This document shows positions 32,223 to 40,221 of a stretch of DNA of 64,000 nucleotides, piece after piece. The stretch is from Paracoccus sp. MA (GTDB lineage Bacteria > Pseudomonadota > Alphaproteobacteria > Rhodobacterales > Rhodobacteraceae). How positions within the stretch are numbered: the stretch's first letter is position 1; each line of letters opens with the position of its first letter. Made by a program: the position numbers and the translations under genes. The notes beneath the pieces are model-generated. The model had not been told where the DNA came from. It did not search any database and saw nothing but the letters and a program-made list of their open reading frames with translations. The DNA lies in the NCBI RefSeq assembly GCF_020990385.1, contig NZ_CP087597.1, forward strand, positions 1,201,001 to 1,265,000. Reading direction: 5' to 3'.

Positions 32223-33041
32223 ATGGGTTTTCCAGGAACCTGGATGACGGAAAGCGAAAGCATGGTCTATCGCGTCGTCCCGAAATGCGCCTGTTCCTCG
32301 ATCGGGCAGATCATGTTCTATTCCGACCATGGCCGCTATTTCGACGGCGACATCCACGATTCCACCAGCGGGCTGCACAAATGGAACCAGCCCGAAAGCC
32401 AGCAGCTCATCGAAAGCAACGTCAAGGCACACAAGGCGCTGACCTTCACCTGCGTAAGGAATCCCTATGCGCGCATCCTGTCCTCGTTCTTCGACAAGAT
32501 CGCCGGCATCCAGAGAAACGGCAAGCGTTACCGCGGCAATCTCGTGCCGCAGCTGATGCAGCGCTACGGCGTCGACGTGGGCAGCCCGGAGAACGGCTTC
32601 GAATTCGACCAGGTCGCCAGCTTCCGCCGCTTCCTGCTGTTTGCACGCGACACCATCCGCTGGCGCCGGCCGATGGAGCCGGACATCCACTGGTCGGCCA
32701 TGTCCGGCCATATCTCGACCTTCATCGTGAACGGCGGCCGCTACGACCAGATCTTCTTCACCGAGAAGTTCAACGAGGGCATGCAGAAGGTGCTGGATGC
32801 CGCGCCGACCCCGGTCAGGCTCGACGTCAACGACGTGCCCAAGTTCAACGAATCCGAAGGCCACGGCCCCAAGCGCGCCCACAAGGTCAGCGATTATTTC
32901 GACGACCTGTCGCGGCATCTGGTCTGGGAAATCTACAAGAAGGATTTCCAGCTCTTCAAATACGACTTCGACGACCCCGACAACAAGCTGCCGAAGAACG
33001 AGATCGACCTCGACGAGGTCCATGCCAAGCTCGGCCGCTGA
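32223..33041 (+). CDS. Sulfotransferase (Sulfotransfer_2/carbohydrate sulfotransferase-like)
   Basis: The protein is 272 residues. The 5'-phosphosulfate-binding loop is VVPKCACSSI (about 18-27), and the 3'-phosphate-binding site is CVRNPYARILSSFF (about 77-90), the two anchor motifs for the PAPS donor. No signal peptide is evident, so it should act in the cytoplasm. The acceptor is unknown. ATG 32223 has AAGGGA 9 bases upstream; 32214 is an alternative. Placement beside a branching glycosyltransferase suggests it sulfates a surface polysaccharide, but this is inference. Confidence 0.82.
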   Translation: MGFPGTWMTESESMVYRVVPKCACSSIGQIMFYSDHGRYFDGDIHDSTSGLHKWNQPESQQLIESNVKAHKALTFTCVRNPYARILSSFFDKIAGIQRNGKRYRGNLVPQLMQRYGVDVGSPENGFEFDQVASFRRFLLFARDTIRWRRPMEPDIHWSAMSGHISTFIVNGGRYDQIFFTEKFNEGMQKVLDAAPTPVRLDVNDVPKFNESEGHGPKRAHKVSDYFDDLSRHLVWEIYKKDFQLFKYDFDDPDNKLPKNEIDLDEVHAKLGR

Positions 33042-33066
33042 ACCCGCCGCGCCCCCCGGCGCCCGG

Positions 33067-33119
33067 CTTCTTTCTTGCCCAAATATCCCCGCCGGAGGCA
33101 GCGGCGCGCATGCGCCGCT
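33067..33119 (-). repeat. Intergenic repeat element (between sulfotransferase and rpmF)
   Basis: On the minus strand this has hairpin AGCGGCG/CGCCGCT, then GCCTCCGGCGGGGATATTTG, then GGCAAGAAAGAAG. Unlike most copies it reads opposite to the gene it follows. Confidence 0.7.
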
Positions 33120-33136
33120 TCTCTTGCAGATTCCCC

Positions 33137-33164
33137 TTGCGAAATGCGGAAATCCCGCTATTTT
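33137..33164 (+). promoter_or_regulatory. Predicted promoter of rpmF-plsX-fabH
   Basis: TTGCGA (33137-33142) and TATTTT (33159-33164) are 16 bp apart. The predicted start near 33171 would give a leader of about 160 bases before rpmF. No other promoter-like pair was seen in 33120-33332. Confidence 0.5.
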
Positions 33165-33332
33165 GCCGCCTTCATTCGACCGGCGGGGGAATCCCGGACC
33201 GCGGCCCCCGCTCTGCGACCCGTTTTCGCGTCTTGCGGCCAACGCTCCAGTGGCCTATGCCCGCCCCAGACACGAACACCGAATCCGGGGCCGCCCAGCC
33301 GGGTTGCCCCCCGAACCACTTGAGGTTGAGAC

Positions 33333-33539
33333 ATGGCCGTCCCTCAGAACCGAGTTACCCGCTCCCGCCGCAACATGCGCCGTTCGCATGATGCGCTCGT
33401 CGCCGGCAACCCGAACGAATGCTCGAACTGCGGCGAGCTGAAGCGCCCGCATCACGTCTGCCCCTCCTGCGGCCATTATGCCGACCGCGAGGTCGTGGCG
33501 CAGGCCAATGAGGTCGATCTGGACGAAGACGCGGCCTGA
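33333..33539 (+). CDS. rpmF: 50S ribosomal protein L32
   Basis: The protein is 68 residues. The start [20 protein letters not shown] and the zinc ribbon C-S-N-C (30-33) and C-P-S-C (43-46) identify L32 of the zinc-binding type. It is a component of the large ribosomal subunit. It leads the rpmF-plsX-fabH cluster, a very widespread arrangement that couples ribosome and phospholipid synthesis. Confidence 0.97.
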   Translation: MAVPQNRVTRSRRNMRRSHDALVAGNPNECSNCGELKRPHHVCPSCGHYADREVVAQANEVDLDEDAA

Positions 33540-33556
33540 GCGGACCGACCGCGGAT

Positions 33557-34669
33557 ATGGCTTCGGCAGATTCCAGCACTCTGCCTCGCGCCCCTGGCGA
33601 CGGGGGCGGCGTGGTGATCTCGGTCGACGCGATGGGCGGCGACCGGGGTCCGGCGACGGTGGTCGCCGGCATGGCCGAAAGCGCCGGGAAGAATCCCGAT
33701 ATCCGTTTCATCGTCCACGGCCCGCAGGCCGAGCTGCAGCGGCTGATCGGCCGCCGCGGCGATCTGCTGCAGCGTTGCGACATCCGCGACGCGGCCGGCG
33801 TCGTGACCATGGACGACAAGCCCAGCCAGGTGCTGCGCAAGGGCGAGGGCACCTCGATGTGGTCAGCCCTCGAATCGGTGCGCCGGGGCGAGGCGACCGC
33901 CGCCGTGTCCTGCGGCAATACCGGCGCGCTGATGGCGCTCTCGATGCTGCGGCTGCGCAAGCTGCCCGGCGTGAACCGCCCCGCCATCGCCTGCCTCTGG
34001 CCCTCGCGCAATCCGCAGGGCTTCAACGTCATGCTGGATGTGGGCGCCGATATCCGCGCCGATGCGCAGGACCTGCTGACCTATGCGCTGATGGGCGCCT
34101 CCTATGCCCGCAACGGCTTCGGGCTGGAGCGGCCGCGCGTCGGCCTGCTGAACGTCGGCACCGAGGAACACAAGGGCCGGCCCGAGCTCAAGCAGGCCCA
34201 TGAACTCATCCCCACCACGGCGCAGGCGGCGAATTTCGACTATGTCGGCTTCGTCGAGGGCGGCGACCTGCCCTCGGCCCGCGTCGATGTGATCGTGACG
34301 GACGGCTTCACCGGCAATGTCGCGCTGAAGACCGGCGAGGGCACGGCGAAGCTGGTGGGCGAGCTGCTGAAGGAAGCCTTCGGCAAGTCGGTGATGTCGA
34401 AATTCGCGGCGCTTCTGACCATGGGCTCGCTCAAGCGGCTGCAAAAGCGCATCGACCCGCGCCGCGTCAATGGCGGCGTCTTCCTGGGACTGAACGGGAC
34501 GGTGGTGAAATCGCACGGCTCGGCCGATGCGACCGGCGTCTCGGCGGCGATCAAGCTGGCCTTCCGGCTGGCGCAATCCGGCTTCCAGGACCGGCTGGCG
34601 GCGCGCGTGGCGCAATCCGTCGCGGCGGCCAGCCAAATCAACGGCAGCAAGGAAAGCGAGGCGTCCTGA
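33557..34669 (+). CDS. plsX: Phosphate acyltransferase PlsX
   Basis: The protein is 370 residues. The motif SVDAMGGDRGP (about 22-32), SCGNTGALMALSMLRL and VDVIVTDGFTGNVALKTGEG mark the PlsX family. It makes acyl-phosphate from acyl-ACP for glycerol-phosphate acylation, starting phospholipid synthesis. It lies 17 bases after rpmF and overlaps fabH by one base. The N-terminus carries about 18 extra residues before the conserved domain. Confidence 0.96.
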   Translation: MASADSSTLPRAPGDGGGVVISVDAMGGDRGPATVVAGMAESAGKNPDIRFIVHGPQAELQRLIGRRGDLLQRCDIRDAAGVVTMDDKPSQVLRKGEGTSMWSALESVRRGEATAAVSCGNTGALMALSMLRLRKLPGVNRPAIACLWPSRNPQGFNVMLDVGADIRADAQDLLTYALMGASYARNGFGLERPRVGLLNVGTEEHKGRPELKQAHELIPTTAQAANFDYVGFVEGGDLPSARVDVIVTDGFTGNVALKTGEGTAKLVGELLKEAFGKSVMSKFAALLTMGSLKRLQKRIDPRRVNGGVFLGLNGTVVKSHGSADATGVSAAIKLAFRLAQSGFQDRLAARVAQSVAAASQINGSKESEAS

Positions 34670-35640
34670 TGCGGCGTGCGATCGTCCGGGGAACCGGCCA
34701 TTACCTGCCCGAACGCGTGGTCGAGAACAGCTGGTTCGAGGACAAGCTGGACACCAGCGACGAATGGATCCGCGCCCGCACCGGCATCGAGCGGCGCCAT
34801 TTCGCCGCCGAGGACCAGGGCACCAGTGACCTGGCCATCCGGGCGGCGCAGGCGGCGCTGGCCGATGCGGGCATCGAGGCCGGGCAGGTCGATGCGGTGA
34901 TCGTGGCGACCTCGACCCCCGACCTGACCTTCCCCTCGGTCGCGACCATGGTGCAGGCGGGCCTGGGCATGCGCGGCGGCTTCGCCTATGACCTGCAGGC
35001 GGTCTGCGCCGGCTTCGTCTATGCGCTGGCCAATGCCGATGCGATGATCCGTTCGGGCCTGGCCGAGCGCGTGCTGGTCATCGGGGCCGAGACCTTCAGC
35101 CGCATCATGGACTGGAGCGACCGCGGCACCTGCGTGCTTTTCGGCGACGGCGCCGGCGCCGTGCTGCTGGAAGCGGCCGAGGGCGAGGGCGTCGCCGCCG
35201 ACCGCGGCATTCTCGCCACCGACCTGAACAGCGACGGGCAGTATCGCGACCTGCTCTATGTCGATGGCGGCGTCGCCTCGACCGGCACGGCCGGGCATCT
35301 GCGCATGCAGGGCAACCTGGTGTTCCGCCACGCGGTCGAGAAGCTGGCCGACACCGCGCATCGCGCGCTGGACAAGGCCGGGCTGACCGCCGAGCAGGTG
35401 GACTGGCTGGTGCCGCACCAAGCCAATCTGCGCATCATCGAGGCCACGGCCAAGCGCATGCATCTGCCGATGGAAAAGGTGGTGCTGACGGTCGCCGACC
35501 ATGGCAATACCTCGGCGGCCTCGATCCCGCTGGCGCTTTCCGTGGCCAATGCCGAAGGCCGCTTCCAGCCCGGCGACGTGCTGGTGGCCGAGGCGATCGG
35601 CGGCGGCCTCGCCTGGGGTTCCGTCGTCCTGCGCTGGTAA
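34669..35640 (+). CDS. fabH: 3-oxoacyl-[ACP] synthase III (FabH)
   Basis: The protein is 323 residues. The catalytic Cys 113 lies in AVCAGFVYAL, with the His in VPHQANLRI and the Asn in DHGNTSAASIP completing the triad. It condenses acetyl-CoA with malonyl-ACP to start fatty-acid synthesis. The ATG overlaps the plsX stop (TGATG), giving translational coupling. It converges with the DksA-like gene 5 bases away. Confidence 0.97.
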   Translation: MRRAIVRGTGHYLPERVVENSWFEDKLDTSDEWIRARTGIERRHFAAEDQGTSDLAIRAAQAALADAGIEAGQVDAVIVATSTPDLTFPSVATMVQAGLGMRGGFAYDLQAVCAGFVYALANADAMIRSGLAERVLVIGAETFSRIMDWSDRGTCVLFGDGAGAVLLEAAEGEGVAADRGILATDLNSDGQYRDLLYVDGGVASTGTAGHLRMQGNLVFRHAVEKLADTAHRALDKAGLTAEQVDWLVPHQANLRIIEATAKRMHLPMEKVVLTVADHGNTSAASIPLALSVANAEGRFQPGDVLVAEAIGGGLAWGSVVLRW

Positions 35641-35644
35641 GCCG

Positions 35645-35920
35645 TTATTTCAGCTGCGAATCCTTCGACCCGCGCCGATTGATCCCTCCGGCCGGCCGCC
35701 AGGCCCTGTCGCGGCCGGACTGGCAGTCGACGCAAAGCCGCACGCCCGGAATCGCCTGCCGCCGGGCCTCGGGAATCGGCTCGTCGCATTCCTCGCAGAA
35801 GTCTGCGCTTTCCCGCGCGCCGGCCTGCGCATTGCGCAGCCGCATGCGCTCGATGGCCTCCTGCGTCGAGACCTCGATCTGTTCGTTCACCGCGTCGTCG
35901 CGCGCCCAGCCGCCAGCCAT
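35645..35920 (-). CDS. DksA/TraR-family C4 zinc-finger protein
   Basis: The protein is 91 residues. The zinc motif C-E-E-C (42-45) and C-V-D-C (63-66), with CDEPIPEARRQAIPGVR between, is the DksA/TraR C4 type. The N-terminal coiled coil is short, so it more closely resembles the small TraR/YbiI group than full DksA. Such proteins bind the RNA polymerase secondary channel. Role here is inferred. It converges with fabH. Confidence 0.85.
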   Translation of the reverse strand: MAGGWARDDAVNEQIEVSTQEAIERMRLRNAQAGARESADFCEECDEPIPEARRQAIPGVRLCVDCQSGRDRAWRPAGGINRRGSKDSQLK

Positions 35921-36131
35921 ATCCTTCCGGTCCCGCCTGTCCTTCGTCCTCAAGATAGGCGCGCATTGCCGCATTTCCAAGCGGGCTGCGGGGCTGCTTG
36001 CGCGGGGTCTTGCCGGTAAGGCGCGAATAATGCGGGACAAAATCGGCCGTTGAGGGAACGGAATCGGGTCGGGGTTGTTGACTCGGCGCCGTAAAGAAAT
36101 CATCCTTCGCAGCATTCGAGAGGTTTCCGAG

Positions 36132-36440
36132 ATGAGCGACTCTACCCTGACCCGCATGGACCTGGCCGAGGCCGTGTTCCGTGAGGTGGGTCTGTCCCGC
36201 CACGAATCGGCCCAGCTTGTCGAAAGCGTGCTTGGCCATATCTCGGACGCGCTGGTGCGCGGCGAGCAGGTCAAGATATCGTCTTTCGGCACGTTTTCGG
36301 TCCGCGACAAGAACGAGCGCATCGGCCGCAACCCCAAGACCGGGGAAGAGGTGCCGATCACGCCCCGCCGGGTGCTGTCCTTCCGGCCGTCGCATCTGAT
36401 GAAGGATCGCGTGGCGGCAGGGAACAGGCGCAAGGGCTGA
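36132..36440 (+). CDS. ihfA: Integration host factor subunit alpha
   Basis: The protein is 102 residues. The HU/IHF fold is shown by [44 protein letters not shown] and [12 protein letters not shown]; the proline in RNPKTG intercalates DNA. It pairs with IHF-beta to bend DNA. The ATG at 36132 has GAGAGG 7 bases upstream. A TTGACT hexamer at 36078 is a possible -35. The stop overlaps the MerR gene start. Confidence 0.95.
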   Translation: MSDSTLTRMDLAEAVFREVGLSRHESAQLVESVLGHISDALVRGEQVKISSFGTFSVRDKNERIGRNPKTGEEVPITPRRVLSFRPSHLMKDRVAAGNRRKG

Positions 36441-37036
36441 TGAGCAAGTCCCCCGACGCCTTCAGATCCATCGGAGAGGTTTCGCGCCTCGTGGGCGTCG
36501 CGCCGCATGTGCTGCGCTATTGGGAATCGCAATTCACGCAGCTCGCGCCGGTGAAACGCGCCGACGGGCGCCGCTATTACCGGCCTGACGACGTCCGGCT
36601 GGCGGCGGGTCTGTGCCAGGTCCTGCGCGAGGAAGGGCTCAGCATCCGCGGCGCAAAGCGGCTGATCGCCGCCGACCGGGGCACCGCCCTGCGAGAGATC
36701 GGCGCCGCCCGTCTGGGCGAGACCCTGGGCGATGCCGCCCCGTCCCAGCGCCCGGCCCCGGCCGTACGCCTGGCCCCGCCCCGCGCGGCCGAACCCCCTG
36801 CCCCGGCTTCGCCCCCTGCGCCGCAGCGTCCCGCCAGACAGCCTTCCCCCCCGCCATCCGCACCGGAATCGCTGCCGCTTTTCGCCGCCCTCGTCCCGGC
36901 GGCCGGTCCCGCGCCCGACGACTGGCTGGGCCGGCTCGCCGCCACCGCGCTTGCGCTGCGCCTGCATGAGCTGCAGGGCAAGTCTCTGCCCGAAGGGGCG
37001 AAAACCCTGCGCGACGCGCTGTCGGCCCCCCGCTGA
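36440..37036 (+). CDS. MerR-family transcriptional regulator
   Basis: The protein is 198 residues. The N-terminal winged helix (about 10-78) has the MerR pattern IGEVSRLVGVAPHVLRYWESQF and RRYYRPDDV. A proline/alanine-rich linker (about 95-150) leads to a short helical tail. There are no metal-binding cysteines, so it is not a metal sensor. It is coupled to ihfA by a one-base stop/start overlap, an arrangement common in Rhodobacterales. Target genes are unknown. Confidence 0.88.
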   Translation: MSKSPDAFRSIGEVSRLVGVAPHVLRYWESQFTQLAPVKRADGRRYYRPDDVRLAAGLCQVLREEGLSIRGAKRLIAADRGTALREIGAARLGETLGDAAPSQRPAPAVRLAPPRAAEPPAPASPPAPQRPARQPSPPPSAPESLPLFAALVPAAGPAPDDWLGRLAATALALRLHELQGKSLPEGAKTLRDALSAPR

Positions 37037-37122
37037 CCCGCATGACCGGCCGCCCAGCAGCCGCAAGCGGCGGCCCGACCACCGCAATCGAAATTCCTGC
37101 CGAAATTTCCGTGCTTCGCCCC

Positions 37123-37151
37123 TTGTGCTGGCGGCCCGCTTCGCTCTATAT
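37123..37151 (+). promoter_or_regulatory. Promoter of tRNA-Pro
   Basis: TTGTGC (37123-37128) and CTATAT (37146-37151) are 17 bp apart. The predicted start is about 37158, 3 bases before the mature tRNA. Confidence 0.65.
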
Positions 37152-37160
37152 GCCCCTCGT

Positions 37161-37238
37161 CGGGCCGTGGCGCAGCCTGGTTAGCGCGTCCGTCTGGGGG
37201 GCGGAAGGCCGCGAGTTCGAATCTCGCCGGCCCGACCA
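37161..37238 (+). tRNA. tRNA-Pro (anticodon GGG)
   Basis: The cloverleaf is complete. The acceptor CGGGCCG pairs with CGGCCCG, the D-stem is GCGC/GCGC, the anticodon loop is CTGGGGG with GGG at 37196-37198, and the T-arm is GCGAG-TTCGAAT-CTCGC. The discriminator is A, and CCA is encoded. The anticodon stem has one G-T pair next to the loop. Confidence 0.95.
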
Positions 37239-37244
37239 TTCCGA

Positions 37245-37276
37245 AAACGCCCATCCCCATCCGGGGGTGGGCGTTT
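37245..37276 (+). terminator. Terminator after tRNA-Pro
   Basis: AAACGCCCATCCCC pairs with GGGGGTGGGCGTTT (one mismatch), followed after CC by TTTT. It lies 7 bases after the CCA end and is a typical Rho-independent terminator. Confidence 0.85.
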
Positions 37277-37298
37277 CCTTTTGCCGAAAGGGTTTCGC

Positions 37299-38366
37299 GT
37301 GAACGGTGTGCTTCCCGATTCGTCCCTGCGCCAGCTGATCGCCAGCGGCGCGATCTCGGCGGACCAGCCGATCCTGCCCGAACAGGTCCAGCCCGCCAGC
37401 CTCGACCTGCGGCTGGGGGCGACCGCCTGGCGGCTGCGCGCCTCGTTCCTGGCCGGGCGCGGGCGCAAGGTCAGCGACCGGCTCAAGGATTTCGAGATGC
37501 ACCGCATGGACCTCACCGAGGGCGCGGTGCTGGAAAAGGGCTGCGTCTATCTGGTCCCGCTGATGGAGCGGCTGTCGCTGCCCGCCGGCCTCGACGCGGT
37601 CGCCAACGCCAAAAGCTCGACCGGGCGGCTCGACCTGCTGACGCGGCTGGTCACCGACGAGGGCACCGAATTCGACCGCCTGCCCGAGGGCTATGACGGC
37701 CCGATCTATGCCGAGATCTGCCCGCGCAGCTTCTCGGTTCTGGTGCGGCCCGGCATGCGGCTGAACCAGCTGCGACTGCGGCAAGGCCAAGCGGTGCTGA
37801 CGGATGCCGAGCTGCGCGACCTGCATGCCGCCGAGCCCCTGGTCACCGGCGAGGCGCTGATCGACGACGGCCTGGGCTTCTCGGTCGATCTGCGCCCCGC
37901 GGCGGGGGATCTGGTCGGCTACCGCGCCCGGCCGCATAGCGGCGTCATCGACCTCGACCGCATCGGCGCCTATCAGGCCCGCGACTTCTGGGACGCGCTG
38001 CGCACCACGGACGGGCAACTGATCCTCGACCCCGGCGCCTTCTATATCCTGGTCAGCCGCGAATCGGTGGCGATCCCGCCCGATTACGCCGCCGAGATGG
38101 CGCCCTACCTGGCCATGGTGGGCGAGTTCCGGGTGCATTACGCCGGCTTCTTCGACCCCGGCTTCGGCCATGGCGCGGCGGGACAAGGCGCGCGCGGCGT
38201 GCTCGAGGTGCGCTGCCACGAGGCGCCCTTCGCGCTGGAACATGGCCAGGTCGTCGGCCGGCTGGTCTATGAGCGCATGGCCGCCCGCCCCGACCGGCTC
38301 TATGGCAGCGGCATCGCCTCGAACTACCAGGGCCAGGGTCTGAAGCTCGCCAAGCAATTCGCCTAG
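37299..38366 (+). CDS. dcd: 2'-deoxycytidine 5'-triphosphate deaminase (long two-domain type)
   Basis: The protein is 355 residues, about twice the length of E. coli Dcd. Two dUTPase-like halves are visible; the first has LDLRLGATAWRLRASF, ANAKSSTGRLDLL and YAEICPRSFSVLVRPGMRLNQ. The duplicated form is usual in alphaproteobacteria. It converts dCTP to dUTP for thymidylate supply. The GTG at 37299 was chosen because AAAGGG lies 6 bases upstream; a TTG at 37281 falls within the tRNA terminator tail. Confidence 0.88.
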   Translation: MNGVLPDSSLRQLIASGAISADQPILPEQVQPASLDLRLGATAWRLRASFLAGRGRKVSDRLKDFEMHRMDLTEGAVLEKGCVYLVPLMERLSLPAGLDAVANAKSSTGRLDLLTRLVTDEGTEFDRLPEGYDGPIYAEICPRSFSVLVRPGMRLNQLRLRQGQAVLTDAELRDLHAAEPLVTGEALIDDGLGFSVDLRPAAGDLVGYRARPHSGVIDLDRIGAYQARDFWDALRTTDGQLILDPGAFYILVSRESVAIPPDYAAEMAPYLAMVGEFRVHYAGFFDPGFGHGAAGQGARGVLEVRCHEAPFALEHGQVVGRLVYERMAARPDRLYGSGIASNYQGQGLKLAKQFA

Positions 38367-38384
38367 CACCGCGGCCCAGGACCG

Positions 38385-38449
38385 GCCTTCCTTCTTGCCC
38401 AAATATCCCGGGGGAGTCGCGCGCCAGCGCGACGGGGGCAGAGCCCCCT
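38385..38449 (-). repeat. Intergenic repeat element with two hairpins (after the 38450 gene)
   Basis: On the minus strand it has hairpin GGGGGCTCTGCCCCC, hairpin GTCGCGCTGGCGCGCGAC, a C-run and GGGATATTTGGGCAAGAAG. The first hairpin begins 2 bases after the stop codon of the small gene. It also follows dcd, which converges. Confidence 0.75.
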
Positions 38450-38644
38450 TTACCGCATCCGCCTGGTGATGCGCGCCGCCTGGCGGGCACGCTTCGCCGC
38501 CTCGCGCGCGGCCTTGTCGCGGCTTTTCTGCTGCGGGTTCCGCGGCGCGCCGGGCTTTGGCGCAGTCGCCCGCCGGATGCCCCAGTTCAGCAGCCGCCGG
38601 GCGACCATGCGGGTCAGCATATTGATGAACTGGTTCATGTTCAT
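38450..38644 (-). CDS. Small basic protein of unknown function
   Basis: The protein is 64 residues and is not recognised. It is very basic, with a helix-prone N-terminus (FINMLTRMVARRLLNWGIRR) and an Arg/Lys/Ala-rich tail. There is no membrane helix or cysteine. It lies 18 bases after scpB on the same strand and ends against a repeat element, so it looks like the last gene of that operon. Tat genes often follow scpB in alphaproteobacteria, but this is not TatA. A chance frame cannot be excluded, though the clean stop/element junction supports it. Confidence 0.6.
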   Translation of the reverse strand: MNMNQFINMLTRMVARRLLNWGIRRATAPKPGAPRNPQQKSRDKAAREAAKRARQAARITRRMR

Positions 38645-38662
38645 TGCGTTACGTCCCGATCT

Positions 38663-39325
38663 TCATTCGTCTTCGAACAGATCCTCGGCCATGGCTCCGC
38701 TCTCCTCGCCGTCCTCGTCGCGGAACAGGCCCGCCGCCATCTCCTCGCCGGGCGAGCGCGATTCCAGCAGGCCCGCCGCCCGCAGCTCCGCCAGGCCCGG
38801 CAGGTCGCGGGCGCTTTCCAGGCCGAAATGGTCCAGGAAGGTCTCGGTCACCACGAAGGTCACCGGCCGACCGGGGGTCTGGCGGCGACGGCCCACACGG
38901 ACCCAGTCCAGCTCGATCAGCTGGTCCAGCGTGCCGCGGCTGACGGCGACGCCGCGGATCTCCTCGATCTCGGCGCGGGTGACGGGCTGGTGATAGGCGA
39001 TGATCGCCAGCGTCTCGGTCGCGGCGCGCGACAGGCGGCGGCTTTCCACCACGCTTTCCTGCATCAGGAAGCCCAGATCGGCGGCGGTGCGAAACGCCCA
39101 GGCATCGCCGACCCGCGCCAGCTGCACCCCCCGCCCTTCGTAGCGGGCGCGCAGGGCCTGCAGCGCCTCGGCCACGTCGCAGCCGGCCGGCAGGCGCGCG
39201 GCGATCTCGCGCTGGCTCATCGGCGCGGCCGAGGCGAACAGGACGGCCTCGATCATGCGCTCCTGCTCGGCCAGCGGCGGCGGCGGGAAACGCTGCGGGT
39301 CGGCGGCGGTCTTGTCCTGGCTCAT
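38663..39325 (-). CDS. scpB: Condensin accessory protein ScpB
   Basis: The protein is 220 residues. Tandem winged helices carry the ScpB phrases EAVLFASAAPMSQREIAARLP, LAIIAYHQPVTRAEIEEIRGV and the hairpin RRRQTPGRPVTFVVTETFLDHFGL. It pairs with ScpA and Smc to compact and segregate the chromosome. The start overlaps the scpA stop by 4 bases (ATGA). The tail is acidic. Confidence 0.94.
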   Translation of the reverse strand: MSQDKTAADPQRFPPPPLAEQERMIEAVLFASAAPMSQREIAARLPAGCDVAEALQALRARYEGRGVQLARVGDAWAFRTAADLGFLMQESVVESRRLSRAATETLAIIAYHQPVTRAEIEEIRGVAVSRGTLDQLIELDWVRVGRRRQTPGRPVTFVVTETFLDHFGLESARDLPGLAELRAAGLLESRSPGEEMAAGLFRDEDGEESGAMAEDLFEDE

Positions 39326-40161
39326 TGCGGGCGCCTGCGGATGGTGATCGGGGCGAAGGTGCCGGCCTGGGCGATCTCGACCGCGCCCTGCCGCGCCAGT
39401 TCCAGCGTGGCGGCGAAGGTCGCCGCGGTGGCCGAGCGGCGGCGCTGCGGATCGGTCTCCCAGCCGTCGGGCAGGAAGGTGGAAAGCGCGGTCCAGTCGC
39501 CGGCGAAGCCGATCAGCCCGCGCACCCGGTCCAGCGCCTGTTCCATGGTAAAGACGTCGCGGCGGTCGAAGGCATAGGGCCGGAACTCGTCGCGGGTGCG
39601 CAGCCGGGCATAGGCGCGCATCAGGTCGATCAGCCCGGCCTGCCAGGCGACCTGGCGCTGGCGGGCCACGGTTTCCGGCGCGCCGCGCGCAAAGCGGTCC
39701 TGCCCCAGCCGGTCGCGGGCCATCAGCCGCGCCGCCGCCTCGCGCATGGCGTTCAGCCGTTCCAGCTGGAAGGCCAGATGCGCCGCCAGCTCTTCGGCCG
39801 AGGGCCCTTCGGCCTCGGGATCCGGCGGCAGCAGCAGGCGCGATTTCAGATAGGCGAGCCAGGCCGCCATGACCAGGTAATCCGCCGCCAGCTCGATGCG
39901 CAGCGCCCGCGCCTCCTCGACGAAGGCGAGATACTGGTCGGCAAGCTCCAGCACCGAGATCTGCATCAGGTCGACCTTCTGCGTGCGCGACAGCGTCAAG
40001 AGCAGGTCCAGCGGCCCCTCGAAGCCCGAGACGTCGACGACCAGCACCTCCTCGGCGCGGCGCTCGGCCGCCGGCTGCGGCGCCAGCCCCGGCAGATGCG
40101 GCGCCGGCCCGGCATCGGGAAGCGGATCGGGCACGGGGGTCAGATAGGGCACCTTGGTCAT
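39322..40161 (-). CDS. scpA: Segregation and condensation protein ScpA
   Basis: The protein is 279 residues from the ATG at 40161, preceded by GGAAG; a TTG at 40200 would add 13 residues. The kleisin N-terminus FEGPLDLLLTLSRTQKVDLMQISVLELADQYL and YLVMAAWLAYLKSRLLLP are diagnostic. It bridges the Smc heads. It sits between nagZ and scpB, the usual alphaproteobacterial order. Confidence 0.94.
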   Translation of the reverse strand: MTKVPYLTPVPDPLPDAGPAPHLPGLAPQPAAERRAEEVLVVDVSGFEGPLDLLLTLSRTQKVDLMQISVLELADQYLAFVEEARALRIELAADYLVMAAWLAYLKSRLLLPPDPEAEGPSAEELAAHLAFQLERLNAMREAAARLMARDRLGQDRFARGAPETVARQRQVAWQAGLIDLMRAYARLRTRDEFRPYAFDRRDVFTMEQALDRVRGLIGFAGDWTALSTFLPDGWETDPQRRRSATAATFAATLELARQGAVEIAQAGTFAPITIRRRPQ

Positions 40162-40221
40162 GACGCTTCCGGGCAGATGGGTCTGCGCAGAATCCGCCAA
40201 TGCCCGGGCTTAGTCAACCGA

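Noticed and set aside
37281..37299. TTG start for the dCTP deaminase
   Set aside because: It falls in the T-run of the tRNA terminator, while GTG at 37299 has AAAGGG at good spacing.
38450..38644. tatA identity for the small gene after scpB
   Set aside because: There is no N-terminal membrane helix or the FG motif of TatA; the protein is basic and hydrophilic.
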